From Yponomeuta sedellus (Eukaryota > Arthropoda > Insecta > Lepidoptera > Yponomeutidae), in contig OW203736.1 of NCBI GenBank assembly GCA_934045075.1, positions 18,674,805 through 18,738,804 on the forward strand: a stretch of 64,000 nt of DNA, read 5' to 3'. Below, in pieces: positions 35,413 through 46,283 of this stretch. The notes beneath the pieces were generated by a model, which saw only the letters and a program-made list of their open reading frames with translations, ran no database searches and was not told the origin of the DNA. The position numbers were made by a program, and so were the translations under genes. Position 1 is the first letter of the stretch. Each line of letters opens with the position of its first letter.

Positions 35413-36019
35413 TGCATCGATAGCACCGAGACGAGTTACTGTGCTGATAAAATAATTTAATAACTTCTTTTTAAGCTTGCCGACACTAAAACCTATTATT
35501 TATTTTCAGATGACCAAGATGACCTCCAGCCCGGCGATGACGGACCTTTTCTTCTACGGCCAGCATTTACTGACTGGATTCGAGAGCGAGAATGTGGAAG
35601 AAGCGGGGGCTCCAGAACCTCCCCCGATAAATTCGAACAAGCGAGTGCGGCCTTCCAAAAACATTGCATACAGCGGGGAGAGGTAGCTCCGGTAATATTG
35701 GTCGGTCAACTCTTTCGCACAATGATGAATATCGAAGTTAACATCGATAGCATAGAGACGAGTTACTGTGCTGATAAAATATTTTTATAACTTCTTTTTA
35801 ATTTTGCCGACACTAAAACCTATTATTTATTTTCAGATGACCAAGATGACTTCTAGCCCGGCGATAACGGACCTTTTCTTCTACGGTCAGCATTTACTGA
35901 CGGGATTCGATAGCGAGGATGTGGAAGAAGCGGGGGCTCCAGAACCTCCCCCGCGAACTCGAACAAGCGAGTACGGCCTTCCAAAAAAAAGGCGCAAAAT
36001 ACAACTTCCTACATTGTGA
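35413..36019 (+). pseudogene. Tandemly duplicated exon-like block (period 327 bp)
   Basis: Two copies each have GACGAGTTACTGTGCTGATA, then CCGACACTAAAACCTATTAT, then a splice-acceptor-like TTTTCAG directly before ATG (35510 and 35837). Both read MTKMTSSPA-TDLFFYGQHL followed by an acidic, Pro-rich stretch (VEEAGAPEPPP). Copy 1 stops at 35686 and copy 2 at 36019 (PKKRRKIQ, a nuclear-signal-like basic run) after a frame difference. Most differences between the copies fall at third codon positions of this frame, which supports real coding history. No family recognised. Confidence 0.45.
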
Positions 36020-36743
36020 AGAAATCGCGGCGTAAAGGTTTGCGAATGATAAAAATCAAAGTGATTTACTTATCCAGTGAAGTGGAAAAGTGGTGATGGA
36101 CCATACCGACGAGATAATGCACATGTGTCATGACCGAAAATTTATTACTTGACAGAATTAGTAGGAAGTTAACCAATAATAGTAATGATTACTAAAAATG
36201 TGAAGAATTAATTTTTCTTTGTATTTCGCTAGGTAACTAGCATTATGCTATAATTCTGTAATACTTTATAATTAAATTGAACTGTGTCAAATATTATTAA
36301 TCTTAGTTATAAGTACCGATGTTACCGATGTTAAAAAGCGAATGATTTAATTGTGTTCCGTGTTTTGATGCTGTTTTGCATACCTACATGTTGGTATACC
36401 TATACAAGCACAATATGGATGTACAGATGTAGCTGTAAATTTTGTTGCGATAGTCTGCATTAAACTACCACAGAGATTACACGTCTGTTTTAATCATTCA
36501 CCGCTGCATACCCTTCTGAACCTTATTTCATTGACCATATGGTCGCATCGAGCCGGATCGAACCAAGACGCCCGCCCGGTTGACGAGAACAAAAGAAGAC
36601 CGGATTCCCGAGATATGCCTATTGATTGAAAGAAGTCACCTCTTTGCATGCATTTTTAAATCGTTTGAATAAACATCAGTGCTGCGTAGTTGCAATTAAA
36701 AGCCATCTTACGTTAAACTTTGGACTAAATCAAGTGCTCAAAC
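36020..36743. other. No gene seen; possible LTR or leader sequence
   Basis: AT-rich to about 36530, then a more GC-balanced stretch (CATCGAGCCGGATCGAACC, GACGCCCGCCC) leading up to the ATG at 36744. This resembles leaders of insect gypsy elements, but no LTR pair was found. Confidence 0.3.
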
Positions 36744-37142
36744 ATGACTACAAGTGAACAGTTGCTATGTGTGTTGGAGGAAACTGCTATTCTATTAGAA
36801 ACGTTTTTAGACGTAAAGAAACTTCAAGAAGACTGGGGCTCGAACTTTAATAAGAGTACTGATGGGCGTACTGTTGTATGGAATGATTCGAAGGTAATTA
36901 AGGTAGTCAAAAGTTCACCCTTTTCATTCTTCGTAAAGAATTCATACAAAGAAAAAGAGTATCAAGAAGTGTGCATCAGAAATAAACGCAAAAAGCTGGT
37001 CCCTTTGAGTGATCTGAAGCCAGTCCCAGCATATACAGAAAAGCAAGATCTCGGCGAAAACAAGAAAAGAGACCTTAGAGAGTTGATTGCAAAACAATTA
37101 ATTCCCAATTTTTACTCAGACTTTTATGCCTCGATTTTATAA
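36744..37142 (+). CDS. Unknown intact ORF, 132 aa
   Basis: An uninterrupted ORF that starts MTTSEQLLCVLEETAILLETF. It is Lys/Glu-rich in the middle (NSYKEKEYQEVCIRNKRKK) and ends LIAKQLIPNFYSDFYASIL. No transmembrane segment, zinc finger or signal peptide. The segment RKKLVPLSDLKPV resembles the small beta-fold ends of some transposon proteins, but I do not recognise it. It lies about 1.3 kb upstream of a gypsy integrase fragment on the same strand; whether they belong together is unknown. Confidence 0.4.
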   Translation: MTTSEQLLCVLEETAILLETFLDVKKLQEDWGSNFNKSTDGRTVVWNDSKVIKVVKSSPFSFFVKNSYKEKEYQEVCIRNKRKKLVPLSDLKPVPAYTEKQDLGENKKRDLRELIAKQLIPNFYSDFYASIL

Positions 37143-38430
37143 TTTTTTTCGTCTTCAGGGATGCAAGGTAATGCAAAAAAGTATGCTACATATTATTATC
37201 TATTTTGAGACTGATTACCCAATAGGTATCACCTAAGTTACTATTTAGCCTAGTAAGCAAATCGTTGATCTCCAGAGTGTTGCAAGAAAATCCTATAGAA
37301 CTGAAAGAAAGTCTTCTATAGATAGATAGCAAACTTCATCAATAAAATTATAGCTTTTCCACATGTAATATTTTATCAAGATGAAACCTTGTTGTTGGTT
37401 CCATAAAAGTGGTTTACTGAATTATCGTGACCTCCTTTTGGTTTTATAGGATCTTTTTGCAACACTCAGCTTGAAGAAATATAATAATAATTAAAGTTTT
37501 TACATTAATAAGTAAAAGCCATATTTACCTACGTAGTTTTGAAGTTGTATCTCACATTTTTTTTTAATTAATCTTGAGTATTCATAAGCTGAAGTATATT
37601 TTTTGTTGTTCATTTGTGTTATAATTGACTGATAAAGAGCAAAGCTCATACGTCATATTGGGTATTTAAAAAATTTAGTATAATATTTTAATAGGATATT
37701 GAACTCATAAATAAAAACTACTTTTACCGTAGGAGAAAACCTAAAAATATTTAAAATAATCACTTGTTCCGTAAAATTACTTGAAATTAGTATTGCACTT
37801 TAATAGGAAACAGCTGTTTTTTTTAAGATTTCAGTTTTGGTCCTATAATAACAGTTGTTTGTATTGATGAGTTCTCTTAAAATAATTTACACTATTTTTT
37901 TAATGACTCTAAAAGTACCAGGTAGATTAGTATTGTCAGCAATACCATTGTTGGATTACTTAGTTTAAGCAAAATTATGATAACTATACATACCAAAATG
38001 AGGCTAATCATTCATCTTATTTCTTACGAAGAGTTTCCTTTTGTGATGATTGTTTTGTTTTTGATAATTCTTGTATTCATGGTCCAAAAATTTGATTAAA
38101 GAGACTTAAATTGAAAATGTGTTTTCATATGTTATTCATATACAGACTAATTATTTAATGAGTTCATAACGAAATCTAACGGGTTCAAAGAAAACAGACT
38201 AATTTTTTAATGAGCTACCTACTATCAGTTACAATAATTGGTTATGAGTTTCAAAGAAAATGGGCTTAACTCAAAACGGCTTTTTATAATATTTAAAAAA
38301 AATACTTACACATAATTAAAAACAAAATAAACTACAAACAGGTATTATGTGGTTAATAGGCTTCTTGAAATAGTTGTAACATATTTTATACATCAGTAAA
38401 TATTTATTTTATTTACAAATAAAGAGACAA
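37143..38430. other. No gene seen; AT-rich sequence
   Basis: Only short ORFs, with many A/T runs. No repeats or ends recognised. Confidence 0.5.
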
Positions 38431-39157
38431 GGTCGTGACTGCGCGATCGTTTTTCATGATTTCCCAAAAACTTGCTTTTTTGAGTTAGGCCTGTATTTTA
38501 TTAAGCGTGCGTGTGGTTCATTAGAAACTATAAAGCAGCTAAAAGACATCATCTCTGTATTTGGCAACCCACACAGAGTAATTACCGACAGAGGCGTTGC
38601 TTTCACTAGTCGCTACTTTAAACAATTTTCGGAGGAAGCGCAGTTTCGTCACGTCTTAAATGCTATCGCTAGTCCACGGTCAAATGGTCAGGTAGAAAGA
38701 GTTAACCGCACTCTTCTAAATGGGCTAAACACAATGTCTGAGAGTGAATGCACATGGGATTCTAAACTTTCTGATATAGTTTGGGGCATCAATAACACAC
38801 CCAATGCTACAACTGGCGTCCCTCCTTTTAAACTCATGTTTAGCCACACTAATTCGCGTTTGCCAGCATACCCATCAGGTGAACCAGAAAGTTTTGAATC
38901 TCAGGTTCAAGCCTTACATGATAGAAGGGATACAGCAAAATTAAGGATAGACAAAAACATGACCATTATGAAAAAGAGATTTGACGACGCCCACAAAAAG
39001 TCCACAAAGTATTTGGTAGGCCAACTAGTTTTATGGAAAGGTGGTATAAGTAGAGACCCCACAGCTAGAGTAACGAGGAAACTTAACGGATTATACACTG
39101 GACCCTATAAAGTAATAAAGGCTGAACAGCACATAGATAGATACACCATTGCAAGTA

Positions 39158-40462
39158 AAGGGTGATTTTTTTGAGGTTAGGATTTTCATGCATTAGTATT
39201 TGACAGATCACGCGGGATTTCAGACATGGTGTCAAAGAGAAAGATGCTCAGTATGCTTTGACATTTCATCATGAATAGACTTACTAACGAGCAACGCTTG
39301 CAAATCATTGAATTTTATTACCAAAATCAGTGTTCGGTTCGAAATGTGTTTCGCGCTTTACGCCCGATTTATGGTCTACATAATCGACCAAGTGAGCAAA
39401 CAATTAATGCGATTGTGAACAAGTTTCGCACTCAGTTTACTTTATTGGACATTAAACCAACCACACGAATGCGTACAGTGCGTACAGAAGAGAATATTGC
39501 GTCTGTTTCTGAGAGTGTTGCTGAAGACCGTGAAATGTCGATTCGTCGCCGTTCGCAGCAATTGGGTTTGTGTTATTCGACCACATGGAAGATTTTACGC
39601 AAAGATCTTGGTGTAAAACCGTATAAAATACAGCTCCTGCAAGAACTGAAGCCGAACGATCTGCCACAACGTCGAATTTTCAGTGAATGGGCCCTAGAAA
39701 AGTTGGCAGAAAATCCGCTTTTTTATCGACAAATTTTGTTCAGCGATGAGGCTCATTTCTGGTTGAATGGCTACGTAAATAAACAAAATTGCCGTATTTG
39801 GAGTGAAGAGCAACCAGAAGCCGTTCAAGAACTGCCCTTGCATCCCGAAAAATGCACTGTTTGGTATGGTTTGTACGCTGGTGGAATCATTGGACCGTAT
39901 TTTTTCAAAGATGCTGTTGGACGCAACGTTACGGTGAATGGCGATCGCTATCGTTCGATGCTAACAAACTTTTTGTTGCCAAAAATGGAAGAACTGAACT
40001 TTGTTGACATGTGGTTTCAACAAGGTGGCGCTACATGCCACACAGCTCGCGATTCTATGGCCATTTTGAGGGAAAACTTCGGAGAACAATTCATCTCAAG
40101 AAATGGACCGGTAAGTTGGCCACCAAGATCATGCGATTTGACGCCTTTAGACTATTTTTTGTGGGGCTACGTCAAGTCTAAAGTCTACAGAAATAAGCCA
40201 GCAACTATTCCAGCTTTGGAAGACAACATTTCCGAAGAAATTCGGGCTATTCCGGCCGAAATGCTCGAAAAAGTTGCCAAAAATTGGACTTTCCGAATGG
40301 ACCACCTAAGACGCAGCCGCGGTCAACATTTAAATGAAATTATCTTCAAAAAGTAAATGTCATGGACCAATCTAACGTTTCAAATAAAGAACCGATGAGA
40401 TTTTGCAAATTTTATGCGTTTTTTTTTAAAAAAAGTTCTCAAGCTCTTAAAAAATCACCCGT
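39158..40462 (+). mobile_element. DD41D mariner (rosa-like), copy 2
   Basis: 1305 bp, TA on both sides (39156-39157, 40463-40464). The same inverted ends as copy 1, except that the right end reads CACCCGT instead of CACCCTT. It has an intact-length transposase ORF but a changed catalytic residue. Confidence 0.95.
39271..40356 (+). CDS. Mariner transposase, DD41D, catalytic Asp252 replaced by Gly
   Basis: 361 codons, nearly identical to the ORF at 25806. Amino-acid differences seen: residue 50 Thr to Asn, 73 Asp to Glu, 199 Cys to Tyr, 250 His to Gln, 252 Asp to Gly, 350 Cys to Arg (copy 1 to copy 2). Residue 252 is the second catalytic Asp (QQGGATCH instead of HQDGATCH), so cleavage chemistry should be lost although the frame is open. 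The first and third Asp (159, 294) remain. It could still bind ends and act as a dominant-negative partner; that is inference from mariner biology. Confidence 0.93.
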   Translation: MNRLTNEQRLQIIEFYYQNQCSVRNVFRALRPIYGLHNRPSEQTINAIVNKFRTQFTLLDIKPTTRMRTVRTEENIASVSESVAEDREMSIRRRSQQLGLCYSTTWKILRKDLGVKPYKIQLLQELKPNDLPQRRIFSEWALEKLAENPLFYRQILFSDEAHFWLNGYVNKQNCRIWSEEQPEAVQELPLHPEKCTVWYGLYAGGIIGPYFFKDAVGRNVTVNGDRYRSMLTNFLLPKMEELNFVDMWFQQGGATCHTARDSMAILRENFGEQFISRNGPVSWPPRSCDLTPLDYFLWGYVKSKVYRNKPATIPALEDNISEEIRAIPAEMLEKVAKNWTFRMDHLRRSRGQHLNEIIFKK

Positions 40463-40973
40463 TATAAAGGGCATGAAAGGTTACAAAAGGTTTAATGCTG
40501 TTGTGCGCGGGGAGATGTTGCGTCATTACAAATCTGTAGTCTCTGGAGACGAAAGTTCGGGCAGTGATCGAGAAGTAGATAGAGATGATCTAATAGACCT
40601 GTTAGAGAGTTAGGATGTAAATATTGTAAATCATTTGGTTTTTGAATAACTTAAATGAAGTGTGTATTACTGTAGAATAATTGTGTTACTGTAAAATCAG
40701 ATTTAATGTACAGTGTAAATAAAACTCAATATAAGAATATTATTTTAATTGCTGATAAATCTGATAACTAGTACATTTCACGTTTAAAAACATAAACAAA
40801 CAAATAATTATTCATACAAAATTGCTATGTGAACTCAACTTTGTGCAGTGTAGACATAATGATATAAACCTGTATAAGGTAATACGAATTATTAACATAA
40901 ATAGTACAAGTGGCTGTGTGACTGTCTGCAGAATTAATACAAAACTAAGTGACTGTGTATATCAGCAGTAGTA

Positions 40974-41065
40974 TAGTATTGGGAACTCTAGGACACTTTT
41001 CCGTCGTGAGGGGCTCACTGCGTTCGCCGTCACTCCTTCAAAGTGTCCTAGAGTTCCCAATACTA
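40974..41065. repeat. Hairpin, 25-26 bp perfect arms
   Basis: TAGTATTGGGAACTCTAGGA... at 40974-40999 pairs with its complement at 41040-41065 across a 40-base GC-richer loop. It lies about 360 bp past the gypsy pol stop, where an LTR might be expected. No terminator function is assumed in a eukaryote. Confidence 0.7.
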
Positions 41066-41304
41066 TTGTGGGAAATATGCAATCTAACCATTTCATTACT
41101 TTTTATCTAAGACCTGATTAAACTTTAAGGAATTTTAGACTAAAAAACAACTTACTGAAACTGGATACTGGGTTTTCTCTCAACACTAATAACATACTCG
41201 GTTGGCACTTTACACAAAGCATTATGGTAAATTATTAACTCTCGAGTATACATTATAAGCGTTTAATATATTGTGTTTAGAAGGTACTTAATTTACGAAT
41301 GGAA

Positions 41305-41385
41305 ATTTATAGTTGTTCTTTTGTACAAAGCCGCCTGCTTGGCAAGTTCGTCCGCACGCTTATTTCCAACAGTACCGATATGCGC
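41305..41385 (-). pseudogene. LINE RNase H C-terminal scrap
   Basis: On the minus strand about 25 codons read AHIGTVGNKRADELAKQAAL, matching the last RNase H motif of LINE/retroelement RNase H domains (H-G-x-x-GN-x-x-AD-x-LAK). Nothing else of the domain is in frame. Confidence 0.5.
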
Positions 41386-42170
41386 GCGCGGACAGGGGAT
41401 GTAAGCCGGGGATTGACCTTAGTAATGGACGCGGTGGAAAGTGCTGTGCCAAGCGTGGCCGAAAGGGGATCAGCACTATTGGGAGCAATGGCCCGTGGAG
41501 TGGCACTGAACATAGTTGCAGGTGAGTGTCGTGACATCGGGAGTGGTGCGGACTACCCGTCTTCTTTATCGGACAGTGGCAATGGCGATAACATGGAGGG
41601 TGGTGTTGCACAAGCGCAAGCAGCACGAGTGGGTCAAATCCAACAGGTTTAGGAGGAGAGGGGTAGTAGAAATACGGCCGGAGCAGGGAGAGCAGGGACT
41701 GAGCCGGAGCGGAGGTCAAGTTTAGCCAGTCAGTCAGAGGTCTTGGCACGTAAGATATCACCAGCCCTCTGGCACACCTGAGACTGCGTGGCTTCATGGC
41801 AGCGGGTGCCTCAAACCCTGCGTTTTGCCATGCAGTCTGCGTTCGGCTGAGAAAGCAGATGGGGTTGGCGGTATTGATGCGGGGAGGTGCTACCCGCGAG
41901 GAGGGGCTCGCTCTGCTGGACCTCGTGGCGCTGTGGGCTTCAAAGCCGGGAGGTCAGCCCGGAGGTGAGGCGATGCGTGCTGCCGCCGCGGAGGTGGCGG
42001 AAGAAAGGGGTGATACACCTGAGATATCACTAGCGACAAGAGTTACAGGGATGTTAGTAGATGATGCTCTGACTGAGGTAGAGGTCACCCTCTTGGGCGA
42101 GGGTGATGTGGGTGCCAGATGTGCAGCCGGCTTGGGGGCCCTACTCAACCATGGGACTGTCCTAGTGTAG
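41386..42170 (+). other. GC-rich coding-like fragments, unknown
   Basis: Two open frames (41386-41652 and 41796-42170) are Ala/Gly/Val/Arg-rich with far higher GC than the surroundings. The second, 124 codons from ATG, is rich in Ala/Leu/Glu helices (REEGLALLDLVALWAS, AAAAEVAEERGD). This looks like a fragment of a retroelement ORF1 or another foreign gene, but I do not recognise it. Confidence 0.3.
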
Positions 42171-42318
42171 GTCACCGACCGTACCTACGATTCGTAGATA
42201 TTCATTATTATTATCTAAGGTACCTACCTACCTACAAGCCTACTTACGCTTATCTACTTGCCTACATTTCTAACCATCTATGTAACTATCATTTTTTTTA
42301 GGATTCCGTTTTTAAAAA

Positions 42319-42360
42319 ATAACCCTTAAAGTTTCGGTTTGTCCGAAACTTTAAGGGTTC
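42319..42360. repeat. Short hairpin
   Basis: AACCCTTAAAGTTTCGG pairs with CCGAAACTTTAAGGGTT across a 5-base loop (42321-42359). It probably marks the edge of a dispersed repeat, since GGGTTCC words also end the repeat at 18.7 kb. A (CTAC)-rich tract at 42222-42240 lies nearby. Confidence 0.6.
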
Positions 42361-42652
42361 CTTTTGAACCTTTCATGTTTCGGACGACGACGGCTAATGG
42401 TAAAAAGCTGTAATTTGGCATGAATATTATACAAAATTATCTTATAACGCATGGACTTGCACACACGAGGTTCCGTACCTACCGTTATCCGTATTGTTTT
42501 ATTTATTATAATTTGTTTGTATGGTAATTACCATTGGCTGTTAGGTATGGAACCTTAACAATTATATTGGATGTAACAAACTTCACCTTTTTATTGTATG
42601 CTTTGTTTTGTGTTGTATGCTTTACGTTTTTCTTTCTCTTTGGGTGCAGGAA

Positions 42653-44690
42653 AATGTCTAGAGCACGAGCTAAAAGAATTTTATTGTCAGTGCAATCAAC
42701 TAACTCTCAACCGCTTGAAGAAGCTAATGAAGACATTACTAACCCAGACAATTTGTTGTTTCTATCTAACCAGTTTTCAAATTGCTATGAAGATAATTAC
42801 GATGATGATCACATTTCTCATTCTAATTCTTCTCTGCTTTCAAATAACCAAACACACTTTGAAATAACTCAGCTTGAATTACAATACAGCCCCAGTTTTT
42901 TGGACAAAAAAAGAACCTCAACTGCCAAATAGTTTCCAGCATATCAAATCAACGTCATAATAAATCCAAATGATGAAGAAAATACAATAACATTTGATGA
43001 AACACAATCTTATGTCGTAGTACCAAAAAATCAGCCAGAATTAGGAAACAGCCCCAGTTTATTGGATCAACGAGAACCTCAACTGCCGAATAATTTACAA
43101 AATACAGATGATGGGTCCCAAGTCAGCATTTACTTTGTACTTTCGAAGGACGAAGGGATCACACCCAACAATATAACACTTGAATACATCAACCAATACG
43201 CAGGTAAAGATTTTAACGTGTCCATGCCTCCACAAAATGATGAGGTCATAACGACAAACGCTTTTGATGTTATTGAACCCACATCGTCTTCGTTGAATAA
43301 TGTGGCAAAATAAGTAGATTACAGTGATAGTACAGATTCGGACCCAGAGGAACCTGTTGTTAAAAGGAAAAAGAGATGTCAAGTGAAAAAAAAGAATGGA
43401 ATGTTGAAAAAAATAGACTAAACAGAGAAAAGGGAAATAAATACTATGGAAAAAAAAAACAGTCTAACAAATGGATAAAAGATATTCCCAAAGAAAAAAA
43501 GAACTAAAACCACGATGCAAATGCTCGGAACAAAAAAATGGCGTGATAAAATGTCACGTGATAACAGAAAAGGATAGGAAATCCTTATTTGACCAATTTT
43601 GGACGATGAAATGGGTAGAAAAAAGCTTTTTATTAAATGCTAAATAAAAGTTATGCCCATAAAAGACAACGAGACAGAAAGGATCCAAGTATTTCTCAAA
43701 GAAAGAATACCATGGTATATTATTTAAAGAAGAACGAATAAGTGTGTGCAAAAAATTATTTTTAAACACCTTTTCCATCAATAACTTTCTTTGTTGGAGT
43801 TGGAAGTCAGAAGACACAGTAACAGAGTCAATCGAAAATCCTCCTGCACCTACACAGTCAACTCAACCTCGAACAGCTACCAATGCTGAAAAAGAATACT
43901 TGGAGAAGTTTTTAAATGACCTGCCGAAACTACCTTCGCATTACTGTCGCAAAAGAACTTCTCTGCTCTATTTGCAACCCGACATCATTTCTAAGCAAGA
44001 GCTCTATAAATTATATAAAGAGGAATGCAATTTTAAGACTGCCACATTTTCTAACACACTAACTTTAAAAAAGATGGCTTTACTCGAACCAAAAAAAGAT
44101 CTTTGCGAAACTTGTAATGGATTTGCATTGGGTCATATTTCTGATGATGTTTACAATGAGCATACACAGAAAAAATATAAGCTAGAGTTGAAAAAGATAA
44201 AGACTCCGCTGTACTAATGGCACCAAGATCAAATGTTTCGAATAACTATTACAAAACCAAATTATGTGTCTACAACTGGTGCATTTATGACTTGAAAACA
44301 GAAGAGGGTTACTGTGTCCAATAGAATGAGGCTGAGGGTGGCCTAACCTCTGAAGAATTTGCGACAATTGCGTCACGATTTATTATCAAAGAAGTTCTAC
44401 CTAGAATGGACGAAAGTGATCGGGAATTAAAAATTTTATACCGACGGTTGCACTTACCAAAACCGCAATACCACTGTAAGCAATGCAATGACAAATATTG
44501 CCCTGTACCATAACGTGACCATTGCCCAAATCGAATACCAAAATTAATATTCACATCAAATGGGCGGTGGAAAATACGCCACTTGACTTAGCGAGAATCA
44601 CTCAACGAGAAAAACTCAGGATAATCACCTGTCAATGGGACATAAGGTTGTTCATAACTTGGATCTACAGTTCTGAACACACATCGGTTT
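42653..44690 (+). pseudogene. Insect transposon-derived multi-copy gene, broken
   Basis: It begins MSRARAKRILLSVQ after an AG acceptor-like site, followed by acidic/Asn-rich stretches (42653-43313) with several stops. A recognisable region starts near 43640 (YAHKRQRDRKDPSISQRKN, stop) and continues in 43744-44217: LPSHYCRKRTSLLYLQPD, LYKLYKEEC, LFEPKKDLC-type CETCNGFALGHIS. After a frame change come NNYYKTKLCVYNWCIYD and EGGLTSEEFATI. These blocks characterise a large family of uncharacterised insect proteins with transposase-like habits (Cys pairs, many copies). Many stops and frameshifts. The LTR element at 44711 abuts its decayed 3' side. Confidence 0.55.
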
Positions 44691-44710
44691 AGATCCTTCA
44701 AAAAACATAG

Positions 44711-45193
44711 TGTCGCGGTCCTATCCCGAACCATCTAGAATAGAGCCTTCTGGAACCCTATCGAATAGTCGCCGCATGCTGCGTTTTAGTAAACAATAAA
44801 ACGCTGCAAGCAATAGTGACTCGTATGTCCACTAGTATAAGGTTCAAATCTTTTTGACAAGGACTTTGTTCTAGAGTCGTTGCCGCGTGCACAGAGTGTA
44901 GGTACGTACTTGAATGTTCTAGAACCCTTGCCGGCGGATATAAATAGCGGTCGCCGCGGCGCTCTGTCAGTTCCGTTTGGAATAGCGAAGAGTGAACTTC
45001 GAGCGAACATACCTGCGATACGAGCGATAACCTACGACCTCAGCGATACTATTGGACTTCGATTGAACCTGCGATTGGAATCTACGTGTGGACTTCGTGT
45101 CGTGAAGACCTGCAGACCAGACCCTGCGTGAATAAATCCTAAGAAGTTGTCATTGGCGTTCTACATCTAAATCCAGAACCCTAGCCCGTAACA
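44711..45193 (+). repeat. 5' LTR of gag-only element
   Basis: TG...CA. It contains a TATAAATAG box at about 44939-44947, before a GC-rich stretch with TCAGTT at about 44967, the probable transcription start region, and AATAAA near 45132. It differs from the 3' LTR at several positions and short indels, so the insertion is older than the Mag element. Confidence 0.9.
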
Positions 45194-45220
45194 TTTGGTG
45201 TCAGAAGTGGGATTTGGAGA

Positions 45221-46138
45221 TGCCACTGACTCCGAGAGAGGATACTTCTGGAGTGAGGACCAGATCCAGAAGTGCTGCGGAGGCCACGCCCACTGCCCCT
45301 CAGGCCACGCCCACTGGCCATAGGGACACGTCCACTGGCCCCGCCCACCAGGCCACGCCCACCGACCAAGCCACGCCCCCTGGCCCCGCCCACCAGGCCA
45401 CGCTTGTAGTGGAGACACAGCATACCTGCCCAGCGGCTCCGCCTAATGGCCACGCCCACCGCCTCCGTGCACCAGGCTCCGCCCACCGGCCTTGACCACC
45501 AGGTTTCACCAACCGACCAACAGGCTCCGCCTCGTAGCCACGCCCATCTGGCCACGCCCACCGAAGACATTAAACCTCAGTCACGTACAATGGAGGTTTT
45601 GGATATGTCGTGCCTGATGGCAATGTTGAAGGGCATGCGAGAAGAACAGAGCAAGCAGATGCAGTGCCTGCAAGAAGAACAGAGAGGCCTGCGAGAAGAA
45701 CAGAAGGCAGATCAACATGTGATCCTTTCTGCCGTTACAAAGTTCAGTGATACGGTCGCTAAGCTACATGAACATGTAGAGGTAGTGACCGAACGGGTTA
45801 CCAAATTAGAGGAGGACCTACAAAGTCTGAAAAACGGCCTCACTGGACTAGAGCAGGAACTTCGGCGTATAAAAGCTGCTGGAGTTACATCAAGCGGAGT
45901 TGTCAGCCAGGGGCCTAAAGTGAAGGTGCCTCCGTACGATGGTACTACATCTTGGGTCGCCTACCGACAGCAGTTCCAGACTGTCGCTGCTTCAAACGGG
46001 TGGACGGACGAACAGAGCCTGACAGCCCTCACCGTCGCGCTCAGAGGTTCGGCTTTATCTGTCCTGGAGGCACTGCCCACCTCAGGCAGCGAGTTCAAAG
46101 ATCTGCTGGAGGCACTTGAGGCTAGATACGGGGAATGA
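45221..46138 (+). pseudogene. Gag of the LTR element, frameshifted in a repeat
   Basis: The first frame from 45221 (MPLTPREDTSGVRTRSRS) runs into imperfect 15-20 bp repeats of the type GCCACGCCCAC (45280-45560) and stops at 45495. The second frame takes over within the repeats and continues to 46138. After a Gln/Glu-rich coiled coil (EEQSKQMQCLQEEQRGLREEQ; VTERVTKLEEDLQSLKNGL) comes the capsid-like signature VPPYDGTTSWVAYRQQF and LTVALRGSALSVLEALP. The stop at 46136-46138 precedes about 40 codons of further gag-like sequence. No zinc knuckle remains. Confidence 0.75.
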
Positions 46139-46283
46139 CACCTGGAACACGTTTTTCGTGCCCAGCTACGCGGCCGGACTCAGCGCCTGGGTGAAGGACT
46201 TCAACAATGGGCGTTGGAAATTGAGAAGCTGGTTCGAAAGGCAATGAAGATGCTCGGGACGAGCATCTCTAAGAGGAGAGCAG

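Larger units (their letters stand above)
38440..40612 (+). pseudogene. Ty3/gypsy integrase 3' part, interrupted by a mariner
   Basis: The frame from about 38440 reads TDRGVAFTSRYFKQF (second catalytic Asp region), NGQVERVNRTLLNGL (catalytic Glu), then INNTPNATTGVPPFKLMF and a C-terminal SH3-like part (YLVGQLVLWKGG...LNGLYTGPYKVIKA). At 39156 a TA target holds the DD41D mariner. The frame resumes at 40463 (KGMKGYKRFNAVVRGEMLRHY) and ends in an acidic tail (DRDDLIDLLES) at 40612. The end of a gypsy pol ORF is therefore complete across the insertion, while everything upstream of the second Asp is missing. Confidence 0.8.

Noticed and set aside
40974..41065. Rho-independent terminator
   Set aside because: Strong hairpin but eukaryotic context and no gene that would use it.
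45167..45570. Gly/Trp-rich minus-strand ORFs
   Set aside because: Antisense reading of the GCCACGCCCAC repeats in gag.
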